A program made the translations under genes and the position numbers. A DNA stretch of 64,000 bases. Source: Desulfovibrio sp. ZJ369 (GTDB taxonomy: Bacteria > Desulfobacterota > Desulfovibrionia > Desulfovibrionales > Desulfovibrionaceae). Each line of letters begins with the position of its first letter. Position 1 is the stretch's first letter. Below are positions 36,592 to 45,171 of the stretch, piece after piece. The DNA lies in NCBI RefSeq assembly GCF_011039085.1, contig NZ_JAAKEI010000001.1, forward strand, positions 1 to 64,000. The letters run 5' to 3'. The notes under the pieces were generated by a model. It saw only the letters and a program-made list of their open reading frames with translations. It did not search any database and was not told the DNA's origin.

Positions 36592-37491
36592 ATGATCCAC
36601 ATCACAGCGGGTTGCAAAGTCAATCTGGGTCTGCGCGTCACGGGCGTGCGGGCTGACGGCTATCACGAGCTGGACTCCTTTTTCTATCCCCTGCCAAGCC
36701 CCTGCGATCATCTCGGCATCAGCCTTTTGGAGAAGCCGGGGCTCATTCTTCGCTGCAACGCCCCGGGCATTGATCTCACATGCAATACCCTGACCAGGGC
36801 GTACGCGGCTTTTGCCGAAGCAGCGGGCGGCGCTCCCGGCATTGAGCTGGAACTGAAAAAGGGCATTCCGGTGGGGGCCGGCCTCGGCGGGGGAAGCAGC
36901 GATGCGGCCGCTCTGCTGCTCTGGCTCAACAGTCGGCTCACCAGGCCTTTCAATCAGGCGGGCTTGATTGAAATCGCTCTGCGGGTGGGCGCGGATACCC
37001 CCTTTTTCCTGCAACATTCTCCCTGCCGGGTGCGCGGCATAGGCGAAAGGCTGACGCCCCTTGCCCATGATTTTTCAGGCTACCGTCTGGTGCTGGTCTG
37101 CCCGGATATCTCTGTCAGCACCTCCTGGGCTTTTGCCCGCTATGACGAGCTTTGCGCGGCTCCGACAGCGACTGCCGCGCAAAAGAGCTTGACAAAGCGC
37201 CCCTGCAAGGCTAATGGAACTTCTCTCCCGGGACCGGGGGGCAGCGAAGCCGCGGACGCCTGGTCCCTCCGGGAGATCGGCAACGATCTGGAGGCCGCCG
37301 TGTTTCCCCGGTATCCGCAGCTGGCGGCCATCAAGGCGGATCTGTTGCGTCTGGGGGCTGACGCGGCCTGCATGAGCGGCAGCGGATCCAGCATCGTTGG
37401 CGTGTTCGGTCGCGCTGAAGCCGCGCTGGCCGCCAAGGCTGCGGAAGCGTTGCGGAAAGAGAAAAGACGCGTTTTTCTGCTGCAGTTGTGA
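36592..37491 (+). CDS. ispE: 4-diphosphocytidyl-2-C-methyl-D-erythritol kinase
   Basis: 299 residues. GHMP kinase of the methylerythritol phosphate route to isoprenoids. N-terminal CKVNLGLRVTGVRADGYHEL, the ATP loop VGAGLGGGSSDAAALL (about 97-112), the ADTPFF motif, and the third GHMP motif MSGSGSSIVGVF (about 261) are all present. About 25 residues of Pro/Gly/Ser-rich insertion precede the DLEAAVFPRYP segment. It is followed in six bases by a tRNA-Gln gene. Confidence 0.95.
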   Translation: MIHITAGCKVNLGLRVTGVRADGYHELDSFFYPLPSPCDHLGISLLEKPGLILRCNAPGIDLTCNTLTRAYAAFAEAAGGAPGIELELKKGIPVGAGLGGGSSDAAALLLWLNSRLTRPFNQAGLIEIALRVGADTPFFLQHSPCRVRGIGERLTPLAHDFSGYRLVLVCPDISVSTSWAFARYDELCAAPTATAAQKSLTKRPCKANGTSLPGPGGSEAADAWSLREIGNDLEAAVFPRYPQLAAIKADLLRLGADAACMSGSGSSIVGVFGRAEAALAAKAAEALRKEKRRVFLLQL

Positions 37492-37496
37492 CGTAC

Positions 37497-37571
37497 TGGG
37501 ATGTAGCCAAGTGGTAAGGCAACGGGTTTTGGCTCCGTCATTCGAAGGTTCGAACCCTTCCATCCCAGCCA
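37497..37571 (+). tRNA. tRNA-Gln (anticodon TTG)
   Basis: 75 bases with CCA encoded. Acceptor stem TGGGATG with CATCCCA, D-arm GCCAAGTGGTAAGGC, anticodon stem ACGGG with TCCGT around the loop TTTTGGC (anticodon TTG), T-arm AAGGTTCGAACCCTT with the TTCGA loop, discriminator G. It lies between ispE and prs, an arrangement I associate with Desulfovibrio-type genomes. Confidence 0.96.
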
Positions 37572-37709
37572 TACCTTGCTCCTGCGACAGTGCCGTGCTA
37601 ACGGCGAAAACGCCCGGCACAGAGGCTTGCCCCGGCCGGGCTCTTCCGGCCATGACAGACGGAGCTTTTCGGTTTTAATCGCCCTTTGGCGCACAAGCAA
37701 GGCGGCCCC

Positions 37710-38657
37710 ATGTTCAGCGACCTGAAAATCGTCACCGGCTCGTCCAATCCGGATCTGGCAAAGGCCATTTGCGATCATCTGGGCTGCCAGCTTACTCCCA
37801 CGCTCGCCACCACGTTCAGCGATGGGGAGCTGCGCATTGAGATCGGCGACAATGTGCGCGGGGACGACGTTTTTGTGGTCCAGCCCACCTGCCCGCCGGC
37901 GGTCAACCGCAATCTTGTGCAGCTCTGTCTGATGCTGGACGCGCTCAAACGGGCAAGCGCCGGGCGGATCACGGCAGTGATTCCCTATTACGCCTATGCC
38001 CGCCAGGATCGCAAAGTCAGCCCCCGCGCGCCTATCAGCGCAAAAGTAGTCTCGGATTTCATCAGTGTGGCCGGCGCTGAACGCGTTGTCACCATTGATC
38101 TGCACGCGGGCCAGATCCAGGGCTTTTTCAACTGCCCTGTGGACAATCTCTTTGCCGTGCCGGTTATGCTTGACGCTTTGCGCCAGCTCAATGAGGACAA
38201 GCTCGTCATTGTCTCACCGGACGCCGGAGGCGTGGAACGCGCGCGCGCCTATGCAAAAAGGCTCAACGCGCCCCTGGCGATTGTCGATAAACGCCGCGAC
38301 CGGCCCAATCAGGCCCAGGCCATGCATGTCATCGGCGACGTGGAAGGTCGCCTGGCCATTGTGGTGGACGACATGATCGATACCGCGGGCACGCTTTGCG
38401 CCGGTGCTGAGGTGCTGCTCAAATACGGCGCCACGAAAATCGTGGCCTGCGCGACGCATCCGGTTCTTTCCGGGCCGGCCATTGATCGCATTAATGCCAC
38501 CGAAGCGCTCTCCCAGGTTTTTGTCACGGACACCATTCCCCTGGGCGACAAACTGGAGCGCTGCCCCAAGCTGCGGATTATTTCCGTGGCGGCGCTTCTG
38601 GGCAAAACCATTCACAACATCCATACCGGCTCATCCGTAAGCGTGTTGTTTGTGTAG
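37710..38657 (+). CDS. prs: Ribose-phosphate pyrophosphokinase
   Basis: 315 residues. Makes PRPP from ribose 5-phosphate and ATP. FSDGELRIEI, the ATP flexible loop YYAYARQDRKVSPRAPISAK, VTIDLHAGQIQGFF, the catalytic loop KRRDRPN, and the PRPP motif VVDDMIDTAGTL are all intact. The start at 37710 has AAGGCGG upstream. rpiB, which supplies its substrate, lies 5 kb upstream on the same strand. Confidence 0.96.
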   Translation: MFSDLKIVTGSSNPDLAKAICDHLGCQLTPTLATTFSDGELRIEIGDNVRGDDVFVVQPTCPPAVNRNLVQLCLMLDALKRASAGRITAVIPYYAYARQDRKVSPRAPISAKVVSDFISVAGAERVVTIDLHAGQIQGFFNCPVDNLFAVPVMLDALRQLNEDKLVIVSPDAGGVERARAYAKRLNAPLAIVDKRRDRPNQAQAMHVIGDVEGRLAIVVDDMIDTAGTLCAGAEVLLKYGATKIVACATHPVLSGPAIDRINATEALSQVFVTDTIPLGDKLERCPKLRIISVAALLGKTIHNIHTGSSVSVLFV

Positions 38658-38827
38658 CGGATGTGAATTGTGAACAGGCACGCCCTGCCTGGCCGTCATT
38701 GCGGCCCAAAACGGCACGACGCGCTTTTCCACGGATTCGGACAACGTACCGTCCCGCAAGGGAACGGCAACTGCGCATCAGAACTTTTTCCGCACGTTTC
38801 AGGCGGCGGTAAGCCAAGGAGTGGACC

Positions 38828-39445
38828 ATGAACATTGAAAAAACGTTGAGCGTGCAAAAGCGCGAGGGTTGCGGCAAAGGCCCCAGCGGCCGCTTGCGCG
38901 CCAAAAAATTGATCCCCGGCGTGTTTTACACAGGCAAGGGCGAAAACATCGCTGTGCAGGCGCCTGCGCTGCCGCTGGAAAAAATGTATGACGAAATGGG
39001 TCACACGACGGTGTTTAACCTTGAAATCGACGAAAACGGGCAAAAAAGCACATACCCCGTGCTGATCTGGCAGGTGCAACGCCATCCTTACAAAAAATGC
39101 TTCACGCACATAGATTTTTACGGGGTGGATCTGCATAAGGACGTCAAGGTGGATGTGCCCCTCGAATTCATCGGCGTTTCGCGCGGCGTCAAGTTGGGCG
39201 GCGTTCTGGAAACCTACCATGAAAGCATCCGCTTGAGCAGCAAGCCCATGGATATGCCCCAGAAAATCACCATTGACGTGTCCGACATGGATATCAATGA
39301 TACCCTCACTGTGGAAGATCTGCAGTTGCCTGCCAATGTGTCGGCCGTGTATGATCACAACTTTGCCGTGGTCAGCGTGCTGGCAAAATCCAAGGATGAT
39401 GCGGAAGAAGGCGCTGCGGAAGGAGCCGCTGCCGCGGCCGAGTAA
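38828..39445 (+). CDS. rplY: Large ribosomal subunit protein bL25 (CTC form)
   Basis: 205 residues, the two-domain CTC/TL5 version that binds 5S rRNA. The N-terminal L25 domain has REGCGKGPSGRLRAKKLIPG and HPYKKCFTHIDFYGVD, and the C-terminal beta domain has VPLEFIGVSRGVKLGGVLE. The tail is Ala/Glu-rich. CCAAGGAGTGGACC precedes the ATG, and a strong terminator follows the stop. Confidence 0.95.
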   Translation: MNIEKTLSVQKREGCGKGPSGRLRAKKLIPGVFYTGKGENIAVQAPALPLEKMYDEMGHTTVFNLEIDENGQKSTYPVLIWQVQRHPYKKCFTHIDFYGVDLHKDVKVDVPLEFIGVSRGVKLGGVLETYHESIRLSSKPMDMPQKITIDVSDMDINDTLTVEDLQLPANVSAVYDHNFAVVSVLAKSKDDAEEGAAEGAAAAAE

Positions 39446-39468
39446 TGCGGCTTTCCCCCATTTTGCGC

Positions 39469-39503
39469 AGGCCGGTTCCTTTTTGGGAACCGGCCTCCTT
39501 TTT
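39469..39503 (+). terminator. Rho-independent terminator of rplY
   Basis: A 12-bp perfect stem AGGCCGGTTCC(C) with its complement, loop of five T, then CCTTTTT. It begins 24 bases after the rplY stop codon and should end the prs-rplY transcript. Confidence 0.92.
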
Positions 39504-39506
39504 GGA

Positions 39507-39582
39507 GCAGATTACCTTTGAGATTGTATAATCTTAGAGCATTTTTTGATTGAACATATTCATTTTCAATCAAAAAATGCTC
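39507..39582. mobile_element. GAGC-type end hairpins without the central module
   Basis: 39537-39582 is a 46-bp hairpin, GAGCATTTTTTGATTGAA with the matching end TTTTCAATCAAAAAATGCTC, bounded by TA at 39535-39536 and 39583-39584. It equals the right end of full-length copies. In front of it, GAGCAGATTACCTTTGAG resembles the other end type. It sits immediately upstream of the hydrolase gene. Confidence 0.75.
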
Positions 39583-39601
39583 TAGGGTAGTATGCATTGC
39601 C

Positions 39602-40501
39602 ATGCGGGAACGTGAAATCAGCTATACCACATTGAAGCGCGATGGGCGTTGCGTGACCATTGAGCTCTGGCCCAATGCCGAAGCCGGGCTGATGCTCTTT
39701 TATCCCGGCACCATGCTCTCGCCCATTCAATACCGGCCCATGCTTGCCGCCTTGCACGAGGCAGGCTTTGCAGTAGCCGGACTGCATTTGACCGGCCACG
39801 GTCTCAATCCGCACTCCGTAAGATTCAGCTTTGAGGATCTCCTGCAAGACGGCCTTGATGCCGAAGAATGGCTGCGCAATGCCGGTTTTGCGCAGATTGC
39901 CGTTTGCGGCCACAGCCAGGGCGGCATTCTGACGCTGGCGCACGCCGCGGCCTCCAGGCGGCTGACAGCGGCCTTTCCCATTTGCGGCATACTGCCGCAG
40001 CGGCCCGAAGCCATTGAGCTGACTCTTTTCCGGGCGTTGGGCTCCCGACGCGACGCGCTTATGACCTGGCTCAACGCCCTGGCCCGCTGGCTGCCTCGTT
40101 TGCCTTTGCCTGTGTCTGCCTATCTTTCCTTGAGGCGGGTCAGCGCAAACGCGCGCCACATACGCATGAACAGGCAGAAAAGCCGAGTAAGTTATCCCCT
40201 GAGCTATGTGGCCAGTTTGTTCAATGCCCGTTTGTCACGGCATCTGCAATGCCCGCTGTTTTTTTTCAATGCCAGGGATGACGCCTTGTTCACTCCCGCT
40301 CTGGCCAGCTCTACATTCAGGTTTTTGCATGCGCCGCAAAAACAATTGATCTGGTTGCCCGGCGGCGGTCATCTTGCCGCGTTGAACCTTGCGCTCTGCC
40401 GCTATACGGCGCGAATCGCCGCAGCGGCCTGCGCGGGTTTGGGCCTGCCCCTGCATTTGGAAACGTCATGCCCCGCGGAAGGTGCAAAAGATGGAATATA
40501 G
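39602..40501 (+). CDS. Alpha/beta hydrolase
   Basis: 299 residues. Alpha/beta-hydrolase core with FYPGTMLSPIQY near the oxyanion hole, GLHLTGHGLNPHS, the nucleophile elbow CGHSQGGIL (Ser about 103), an aspartate in FFFNARDDALFTPA, and the catalytic histidine in PGGGHLAAL. A variable cap (about 140-195) is Arg/Leu-rich. Lysophospholipase- or carboxylesterase-like; substrate unknown. There is no signal peptide. Its end overlaps the start of pth by 11 bases. Confidence 0.8.
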   Translation: MREREISYTTLKRDGRCVTIELWPNAEAGLMLFYPGTMLSPIQYRPMLAALHEAGFAVAGLHLTGHGLNPHSVRFSFEDLLQDGLDAEEWLRNAGFAQIAVCGHSQGGILTLAHAAASRRLTAAFPICGILPQRPEAIELTLFRALGSRRDALMTWLNALARWLPRLPLPVSAYLSLRRVSANARHIRMNRQKSRVSYPLSYVASLFNARLSRHLQCPLFFFNARDDALFTPALASSTFRFLHAPQKQLIWLPGGGHLAALNLALCRYTARIAAAACAGLGLPLHLETSCPAEGAKDGI

Positions 40502-41123
40502 CGGCATAGTGGTCGGGCTGGGCAACCCCGGTCCGCGTTACCAGGGCACCCGCCACAACTGCGGCTTTGCCCTGGTCTCGGCGCTGGTGCAGGAAGCGGA
40601 ACGCGAAGGTCAGGTCACGGAATGCAATGGCGGCAAATTTTCCTGTGAACTCTGGCGGCTGCGCCTGCCCCGCCTGAAAGGCGCCTGGCTTGCGGCCAGG
40701 CCGCTGACATTCATGAATCTGAGCGGGCAATGCGTGCAGCCCTTGCTGGCATGGCACAAGCTCACGCCGAATCAGCTTCTTGTGGTCCACGATGAACTTG
40801 ACATCCCGGCCGGGGAACTGCGCTTCAAGCTGGGCGGCGGCAATGCGGGGCATAATGGACTCAAATCCATCACCGAACTGCTCGGCACCCCGGATTTTTA
40901 CCGCCTGCGCATTGGCATCGGCCGCCCTCAGCACAAGGGAAATGTGCTTAACTGGGTACTCGGCCGGCCTGATGCCGAGGATGCCGAACATTTGCGAGAA
41001 GCCATGCCCAAAGCGCTTGAGACCCTGTTCGTTTTTGCCGACAAAGGCCTGGAGGCCGCAATGCGACAGGCGCGCGGCGCTGCGCCCCGCAAAAAAGCGG
41101 AACAGCCGGGCAAGAGCAAATAG
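40491..41123 (+). CDS. pth: Peptidyl-tRNA hydrolase
   Basis: 210 residues. Recycles peptidyl-tRNA. VVGLGNPGPRYQGTRHNCGF carries Asn and the catalytic His at about 26, PLTFMNLSG the second Asn, and VHDELDIPAGELRFK, GGNAGHNGLKSI and FYRLRIGIGRP complete the site. The start at 40491 (GGAAGGTGC upstream) was preferred to the longer frame. The C-terminus KKAEQPGKSK is basic. Its TAG stop consists of the TA target and first G of the adjoining element. Confidence 0.95.
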   Translation: MEYSGIVVGLGNPGPRYQGTRHNCGFALVSALVQEAEREGQVTECNGGKFSCELWRLRLPRLKGAWLAARPLTFMNLSGQCVQPLLAWHKLTPNQLLVVHDELDIPAGELRFKLGGGNAGHNGLKSITELLGTPDFYRLRIGIGRPQHKGNVLNWVLGRPDAEDAEHLREAMPKALETLFVFADKGLEAAMRQARGAAPRKKAEQPGKSK

Positions 41124-41410
41124 AGCATTTTGCTTTTGAAATTATTCAATTTCAAAAGCGGCGCTGCCATCATTTCGCGTCCAGGCTTCAGCCGTTGCGA
41201 CGAAGGAAGCTACGGATGGAGACAGCAATTAGTTACCACAAAAAACATGCAACGAAACCGCTGTCGCCATCCGTAAGGCTCGCAGACTCGCCAACGGCTG
41301 GCGCAAGCAAGCAAAGCTTGCTAACGGCTACCGCAACGCGGTCTGGACGCTCATTCGGCGCGGGCGTCCGCTCCCGCGGCCGCCAGAGCAATTTCAAAGT
41401 GAAATTGCTC
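41123..41410. mobile_element. GAGC-type miniature element, expanded 288-bp form
   Basis: Bounded by TA at 41121-41122 and 41411-41412. The termini are GAGCATTTTGCTTTTG and CAAAGTGAAATTGCTC, and both family core blocks are present (CTGCCATCATTTCGCG near the left; GCGGTCTGGACGCTCATTC and CGGGCGTCCGCTCCCG near the right). Between the arms GCGTCCAG and TCTGGACGC about 135 extra bases are inserted. They contain their own inverted repeat (TACGGATGG-AGACAGC with GCTGTCG-CCATCCGTA). Confidence 0.75.
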
Positions 41411-41412
41411 TA

Positions 41413-41541
41413 GGGCCTGTTCACGCTTATCAGAAAAAACCTTGTTTTTTCGGAACACTGCCTCGTAATTCTGCCGGGGAAAGGATTCTCGTTGAACTCT
41501 TTAAAATAGTTGAGAATGCGCAGGATAGTGCTAACAGGCCC
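41413..41541. mobile_element. Second, unrelated TA-flanked inverted-repeat element
   Basis: 129 bp with termini GGGCCTGTTCACGC and (complement of the other end) GGGCCTGTTAGCAC, flanked by TA on both sides; the left TA is shared with the preceding GAGC-type element. No coding sequence is recognisable. The ends resemble those of small IS-derived elements, perhaps IS5-like, but this is a guess. Confidence 0.55.
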
Positions 41542-41543
41542 TA

Positions 41544-42325
41544 GAAGCCCTTGTTGCGGGACGCATGCGCATACGTTTTTTTCTCTGGACTCCCGGCCGC
41601 GGTTGGGATATGTTTTCTGAAGAGTGGATATTTGTATCCATAACTTCCCAAACATGACTTTCAACTCCCTTTGCGTATTGCTGATTTTTCCATGAGTCAG
41701 CAACTGTCGAACTTCAGGCCCGTTCGTCGCTGCACGCGTCATCAGGCGCCGACATACTCCCCGGCGGCAAAGTCGATAAACGCTTATGCACCAAGGCTGA
41801 GCCGCACGCGCGCCGCAGGCGTCGCCGGCAGTCAACTCTCGCTTATCGGCGTCCGGATCTGTGCATAGAGCGGCTTCACGTTGAAACTGCCTGCTGGCGT
41901 GAAAGCGGCGTCGCCGCGTAGCGGCATGCAAACAGCGACAGCGGTTTCCTTGGGCAAAGCCCGGTGCAAGCCAAGTGCTGCCTTTATCCGTGCCGCTCGC
42001 CAGCTCGCCTGCGGCTACAGCAAGGACCAATGTAGAGAGACCCCTGGCGTGGCTCGCTGCCGCAAGGGCAGACCGGGCTTTCTCAGGGCGAAAAGGCCGG
42101 GAGTCAGCAAGAGAGTATTTTGCCGTTTTTACGAATGCCTTATCCCCGGAGGTTTGGAAGGAGTCTTTCAGGCCTGAAGCAACGGCAGCACTTTGCTGTC
42201 GTCGCCGTCCGGGAAGGTTGCCCGCTTGAGAAAAAATCTTCTCAAGGAGGACAGGCATCCAAGATGCGCAGCCGTTACCTGCGCCAGCTCAGCAGCGGCG
42301 TCCCTTTGGGGCGTGTGGTGAAATC
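41544..42325. other. Long non-coding stretch upstream of carD
   Basis: No convincing gene in about 780 bases. It contains a possible decayed GAGC-type copy near 41869 (TA-GAGCGGCTTCACGTTG, then GTGAAAGCGGC) and the repeat AGCAAGGACCAATGTAGAG near 42018. A long leftward open frame here shows no known domain and biased composition, and I treat it as chance. The carD promoter should lie in the last 100 bases. Confidence 0.45.
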
Positions 42326-42841
42326 ATGTTTACACCGGATGATCTCGTCGTTTACCCGGCACAGGGGCTTGGAAAAATTGAACGCATTGACCGGCAGAAT
42401 ATCGGCGGCATTGCATGTCAATTCTACATTGTGCGTATTCGCGCCAATAACATTACGCTGATGGTCCCGGTGAATAATGCCGCCAATGTGGGACTGCGCA
42501 AACTTACTTCACCGGAGGAAGCCAGGCGGATCCTTGATTCTTTATATGCCGAGACGGACAAGATCATCTATACCGGCCAGAATTGGAACCGGCGTTTTCG
42601 GGAGTATTCCGAACGCCTGAAAAGTCCGGAACTTGCGGTGGTCAGTGAAGTTTTGCGTGAACTGCTGCTCATCGGGCGCGTCAAAGAGCTTTCTTTCGGC
42701 GAGCGACGCCTGCAGGAGCAGGCTATGTGCCTTGTGACCGGGGAACTGGCGGAAGTGCTGCAACTCAGCGAAGAAGCCTTGCGCGAGGAACTGCTTGAAA
42801 TCTATGCGCCGCCGCTTGCGTCCGAGGCTGTAGCCAACTGA
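42326..42841 (+). CDS. carD: CarD family transcriptional regulator
   Basis: 171 residues. The N-terminal RNAP-interaction domain starts FTPDDLVVYPAQGLGKIERI, and the C-terminal helical DNA-binding part includes NRRFREYSERLKSPELA and ELSFGERRLQEQA, with a final LSEEALREELLE. CarD-type proteins bind the RNA polymerase beta subunit and stabilise open complexes, notably at rRNA promoters. It lies upstream of rho on the same strand. Confidence 0.9.
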   Translation: MFTPDDLVVYPAQGLGKIERIDRQNIGGIACQFYIVRIRANNITLMVPVNNAANVGLRKLTSPEEARRILDSLYAETDKIIYTGQNWNRRFREYSERLKSPELAVVSEVLRELLLIGRVKELSFGERRLQEQAMCLVTGELAEVLQLSEEALREELLEIYAPPLASEAVAN

Positions 42842-43051
42842 CGCTCGAATCGTCACCCGGAGCATGGGCGCTGCAATGCCTGAGCGTTGGTTTGGTCGGC
42901 GCTCTATTTTTTTCTTGCCATAATGACAAAGATGCGCTAATCGCTTTGCACACGTCTTCTTTGTCCCCTTACCATCCGCCCCCAGTATTACAATGCCATT
43001 CGGCATTGTGCATGTTGTATTATCTATTCTCTTCAAAAAAACCGGATTGTT

Positions 43052-44347
43052 ATGCGCAAAAAGAAAACTACCACCGCACTGTTGACAGACAGCGTCATGA
43101 GCCTCACAGTTCTGAAAACCCGCAGCATGCAAGAGCTCATGGAGTTGGCGGAACAGTTTGAAATTGAAAATGCCAGTTCCATGCGCAAGCAGGAGATCAT
43201 TTTTGCCCTGCTTTCCACCTGTGCTTCACAAAACGGCTCAATTTACGGCGACGGCGTGCTGGAAATCCTGCCGGACGGCTTCGGCTTTTTGCGCTCGCCT
43301 CTTTGCAGTTACATGCCCGGCCCGGACGATATTTACGTTTCCCCATCCCAGATTCGCCGCTTTGCTCTTCGCAAGGGCGACATTGTCGCCGGGCAAATCA
43401 GGCCGCCCAAGGAGGGGGAACGCTACTTCGCTCTGCTCAAAGTGACCGAAATCGGCTTTGAGCCGCCGGAACACGCCAAAAACCTGGTTCTCTTCGACAA
43501 TCTCACGCCTATCTATCCCAATCAGCAACTCGTCATGGAAAACGGCGAGAAAAATCTTTCCAACCGGGTCATCGACCTCATGGCCCCCATCGGCTGCGGA
43601 CAGCGCGGCCTGATTGTCGCGCCGCCGCGCACCGGCAAAACCATCCTGCTCCAGTCCCTGGCCAACGCCATCAATGCCAACAACCCCGACGTCTACCTCA
43701 TTGTTCTGCTCATTGACGAGCGCCCGGAAGAAGTCACGGACATGGAGCGCACGGTCAAAAAAGCGGAAGTGATCAGTTCAACCTTTGACGAGCCGCCGCA
43801 GCGCCATGTGCAGGTCTGCGAGATGGTGCTGGAAAAGGCCAAACGGCTGGTGGAACGCAAGCGCGACGTGGTCATCCTGCTTGATTCCATTACCCGCCTG
43901 AGCCGCGCTTACAACGCGGTCACGCCCTCGTCGGGCCGCGTGCTTTCAGGCGGCCTGGACGCCAACGCCCTGCAGCGTCCCAAGCGCTTTTTCGGCGCGG
44001 CCCGGAACATCGAGGAAGGCGGCAGCCTGACCATCATTGCCACAGCGCTGATCGACACCGGCTCACGCATGGATGAAGTGATTTTTGAAGAATTCAAGGG
44101 CACCGGCAATATGGAAATTTACCTTGACCGGCATCTTTCAGAGAAGCGTGTATTCCCGGCCATCGACATCAACCGTACCGGTACCCGCAAGGAAGATCTG
44201 CTCCTGGCCGACGACGTGCTCAACCGCGTGTGGATATTGCGCAAAATTCTGGCGCCCATGTCTTCCATCGACAGCATGGAATTCTTGCTGGACAAAATGC
44301 GTGCCACCAAATCCAATAAGGATTTCATGAACGCCATGGGCAAGTAG
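43052..44347 (+). CDS. rho: Transcription termination factor Rho
   Basis: 431 residues. RNA helicase of factor-dependent termination. N-terminal helical Rho_N ([20 protein letters not shown]), the cold-shock-like RNA-binding domain with [14 protein letters not shown] and [13 protein letters not shown], Walker [13 protein letters not shown] (about 195), Walker B and R-loop in [16 protein letters not shown], and the Q-loop region [21 protein letters not shown] second ATG at 43097 (MSLTVLK) could also serve; neither start has a strong Shine-Dalgarno. Confidence 0.96.
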   Translation: MRKKKTTTALLTDSVMSLTVLKTRSMQELMELAEQFEIENASSMRKQEIIFALLSTCASQNGSIYGDGVLEILPDGFGFLRSPLCSYMPGPDDIYVSPSQIRRFALRKGDIVAGQIRPPKEGERYFALLKVTEIGFEPPEHAKNLVLFDNLTPIYPNQQLVMENGEKNLSNRVIDLMAPIGCGQRGLIVAPPRTGKTILLQSLANAINANNPDVYLIVLLIDERPEEVTDMERTVKKAEVISSTFDEPPQRHVQVCEMVLEKAKRLVERKRDVVILLDSITRLSRAYNAVTPSSGRVLSGGLDANALQRPKRFFGAARNIEEGGSLTIIATALIDTGSRMDEVIFEEFKGTGNMEIYLDRHLSEKRVFPAIDINRTGTRKEDLLLADDVLNRVWILRKILAPMSSIDSMEFLLDKMRATKSNKDFMNAMGK

Positions 44348-44360
44348 GATTTCATATATG

Positions 44361-44402
44361 GCGTTTATGATAACATAACAAAATTATTGCACTTACTAGT
44401 TA
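44361..44402. repeat. 44-base repeat, copy 2
   Basis: GCGTTTATGATAACATAAC followed by AAAATTATTGCACTTACT, differing at about six positions from 22158-22201. It starts 14 bases after the rho stop and its last TA is the left flank of a 33-bp GAGC-type hairpin. Confidence 0.55.
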
Positions 44403-44435
44403 GAGCGTTTTGCTAATGGAATTAGCAAAACGCTC
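44403..44435. mobile_element. Minimal GAGC-type element (33-bp palindrome)
   Basis: GAGCGTTTTGCTAAT, three loop bases, then ATTAGCAAAACGCTC, a perfect palindrome flanked by TA at 44401-44402 and 44436-44437. It equals one terminal hairpin of the full-length form, so a single end exists as an independent unit. Confidence 0.8.
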
Positions 44436-44449
44436 TACTATCGTAAAAT

Positions 44450-44486
44450 GCCGATTGTTCTGCCGTGCAGCGGCAAAACAATCGGC
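44450..44486. terminator. Bidirectional terminator between rho and tpx
   Basis: A 16-bp stem GCCGATTGTT(C/T)TGCCG with its complement around a five-base loop. In the tpx direction it is followed by ATTTTACG. It lies 22 bases after the tpx stop and about 100 after the rho stop. Confidence 0.7.
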
Positions 44487-44508
44487 AAGGGAACCAGTCA
44501 GGCCGGCT

Positions 44509-45012
44509 TTACACCAGTTTTTTGACGGCCGCCAGGGCCGCGTCATAATCAGGCTCGTCAGTCACTTCCGGAACAATCTGGCTGTAAGCCAGCGTTCCGT
44601 CAGGCCCCACCACGAAGATGGCGCGGGCCAGCAGACGCAATTCCTCGATCAGCACGCCGTAGTTTTTGCCGAACTCCGTGTCTTTGTAATCGGAAAGCGT
44701 TTCCACGGCCTGGACTCCGGCTGCGCCGCACCAGCGGGCCTGGGCAAAAGGCAGATCACAACTCACAGCCACAATGCGCACCTTATCGGAAAGCCTGGCG
44801 GCCTCGGTGTTGAAACGGCGCACCTCCATGTCGCACACCGGCGTGTCCAGAGAAGGCACACTGAGCAGCACAAGCACCTTTCCGGCATAGTCTTTGAGTC
44901 CGCGCGGGCTTAAATCATTGGCGGCCGCAGTGAAGTCAGGGGCTTTGCGCCCCTGGTCGGGCTGCCTGCCTTCAAGATGCAGCGGCTTGCCCTGAAATGT
45001 GACAGTATTCAT
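44509..45012 (-). CDS. tpx: Thiol peroxidase
   Basis: 167 residues. Atypical 2-Cys peroxiredoxin reducing H2O2 and alkyl hydroperoxides with thioredoxin. The peroxidatic cysteine is in SVPSLDTPVCDME (about Cys60), the resolving cysteine in RWCGAAG (about Cys94), and the Tpx signature DLPFAQARWC is clear. GGAG precedes the ATG at 45012. Monocistronic by its surroundings. Confidence 0.95.
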   Translation of the reverse strand: MNTVTFQGKPLHLEGRQPDQGRKAPDFTAAANDLSPRGLKDYAGKVLVLLSVPSLDTPVCDMEVRRFNTEAARLSDKVRIVAVSCDLPFAQARWCGAAGVQAVETLSDYKDTEFGKNYGVLIEELRLLARAIFVVGPDGTLAYSQIVPEVTDEPDYDAALAAVKKLV

Positions 45013-45094
45013 ATCTGAAACTCCTTCTACTTATGCAAATTTTTACTCAGCCTGCCTCAGCGGGCTTTATTTGTCAACAATGATTCCTGACAAG

Positions 45095-45129
45095 AGCAGG
45101 GCTGGCGCATGCGATGCGCCTGCCCTGCT
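45095..45129 (-). terminator. CAGGGCTG-type hairpin after prmA, copy C
   Basis: Stem AGCAGGGCTGGCGCAT with its complement (one mismatch), loop GCG, between the prmA stop and the tpx start. Same hairpin type as those at 22046-22078 and 23126-23156. No T-run, so the terminator role is tentative. Confidence 0.45.
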
Positions 45130-45171
45130 GCCAAGACTGGTGGCGAGCTTTGCCCGCAGCCTGCGCCTGTT

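Noticed and set aside
41410-42258. A leftward frame of 282 codons between pth and carD
   Set aside because: It begins inside non-coding repeats, runs through the 129-bp inverted-repeat element, is rich in Arg, Ala and Cys, and matches no family known to me.
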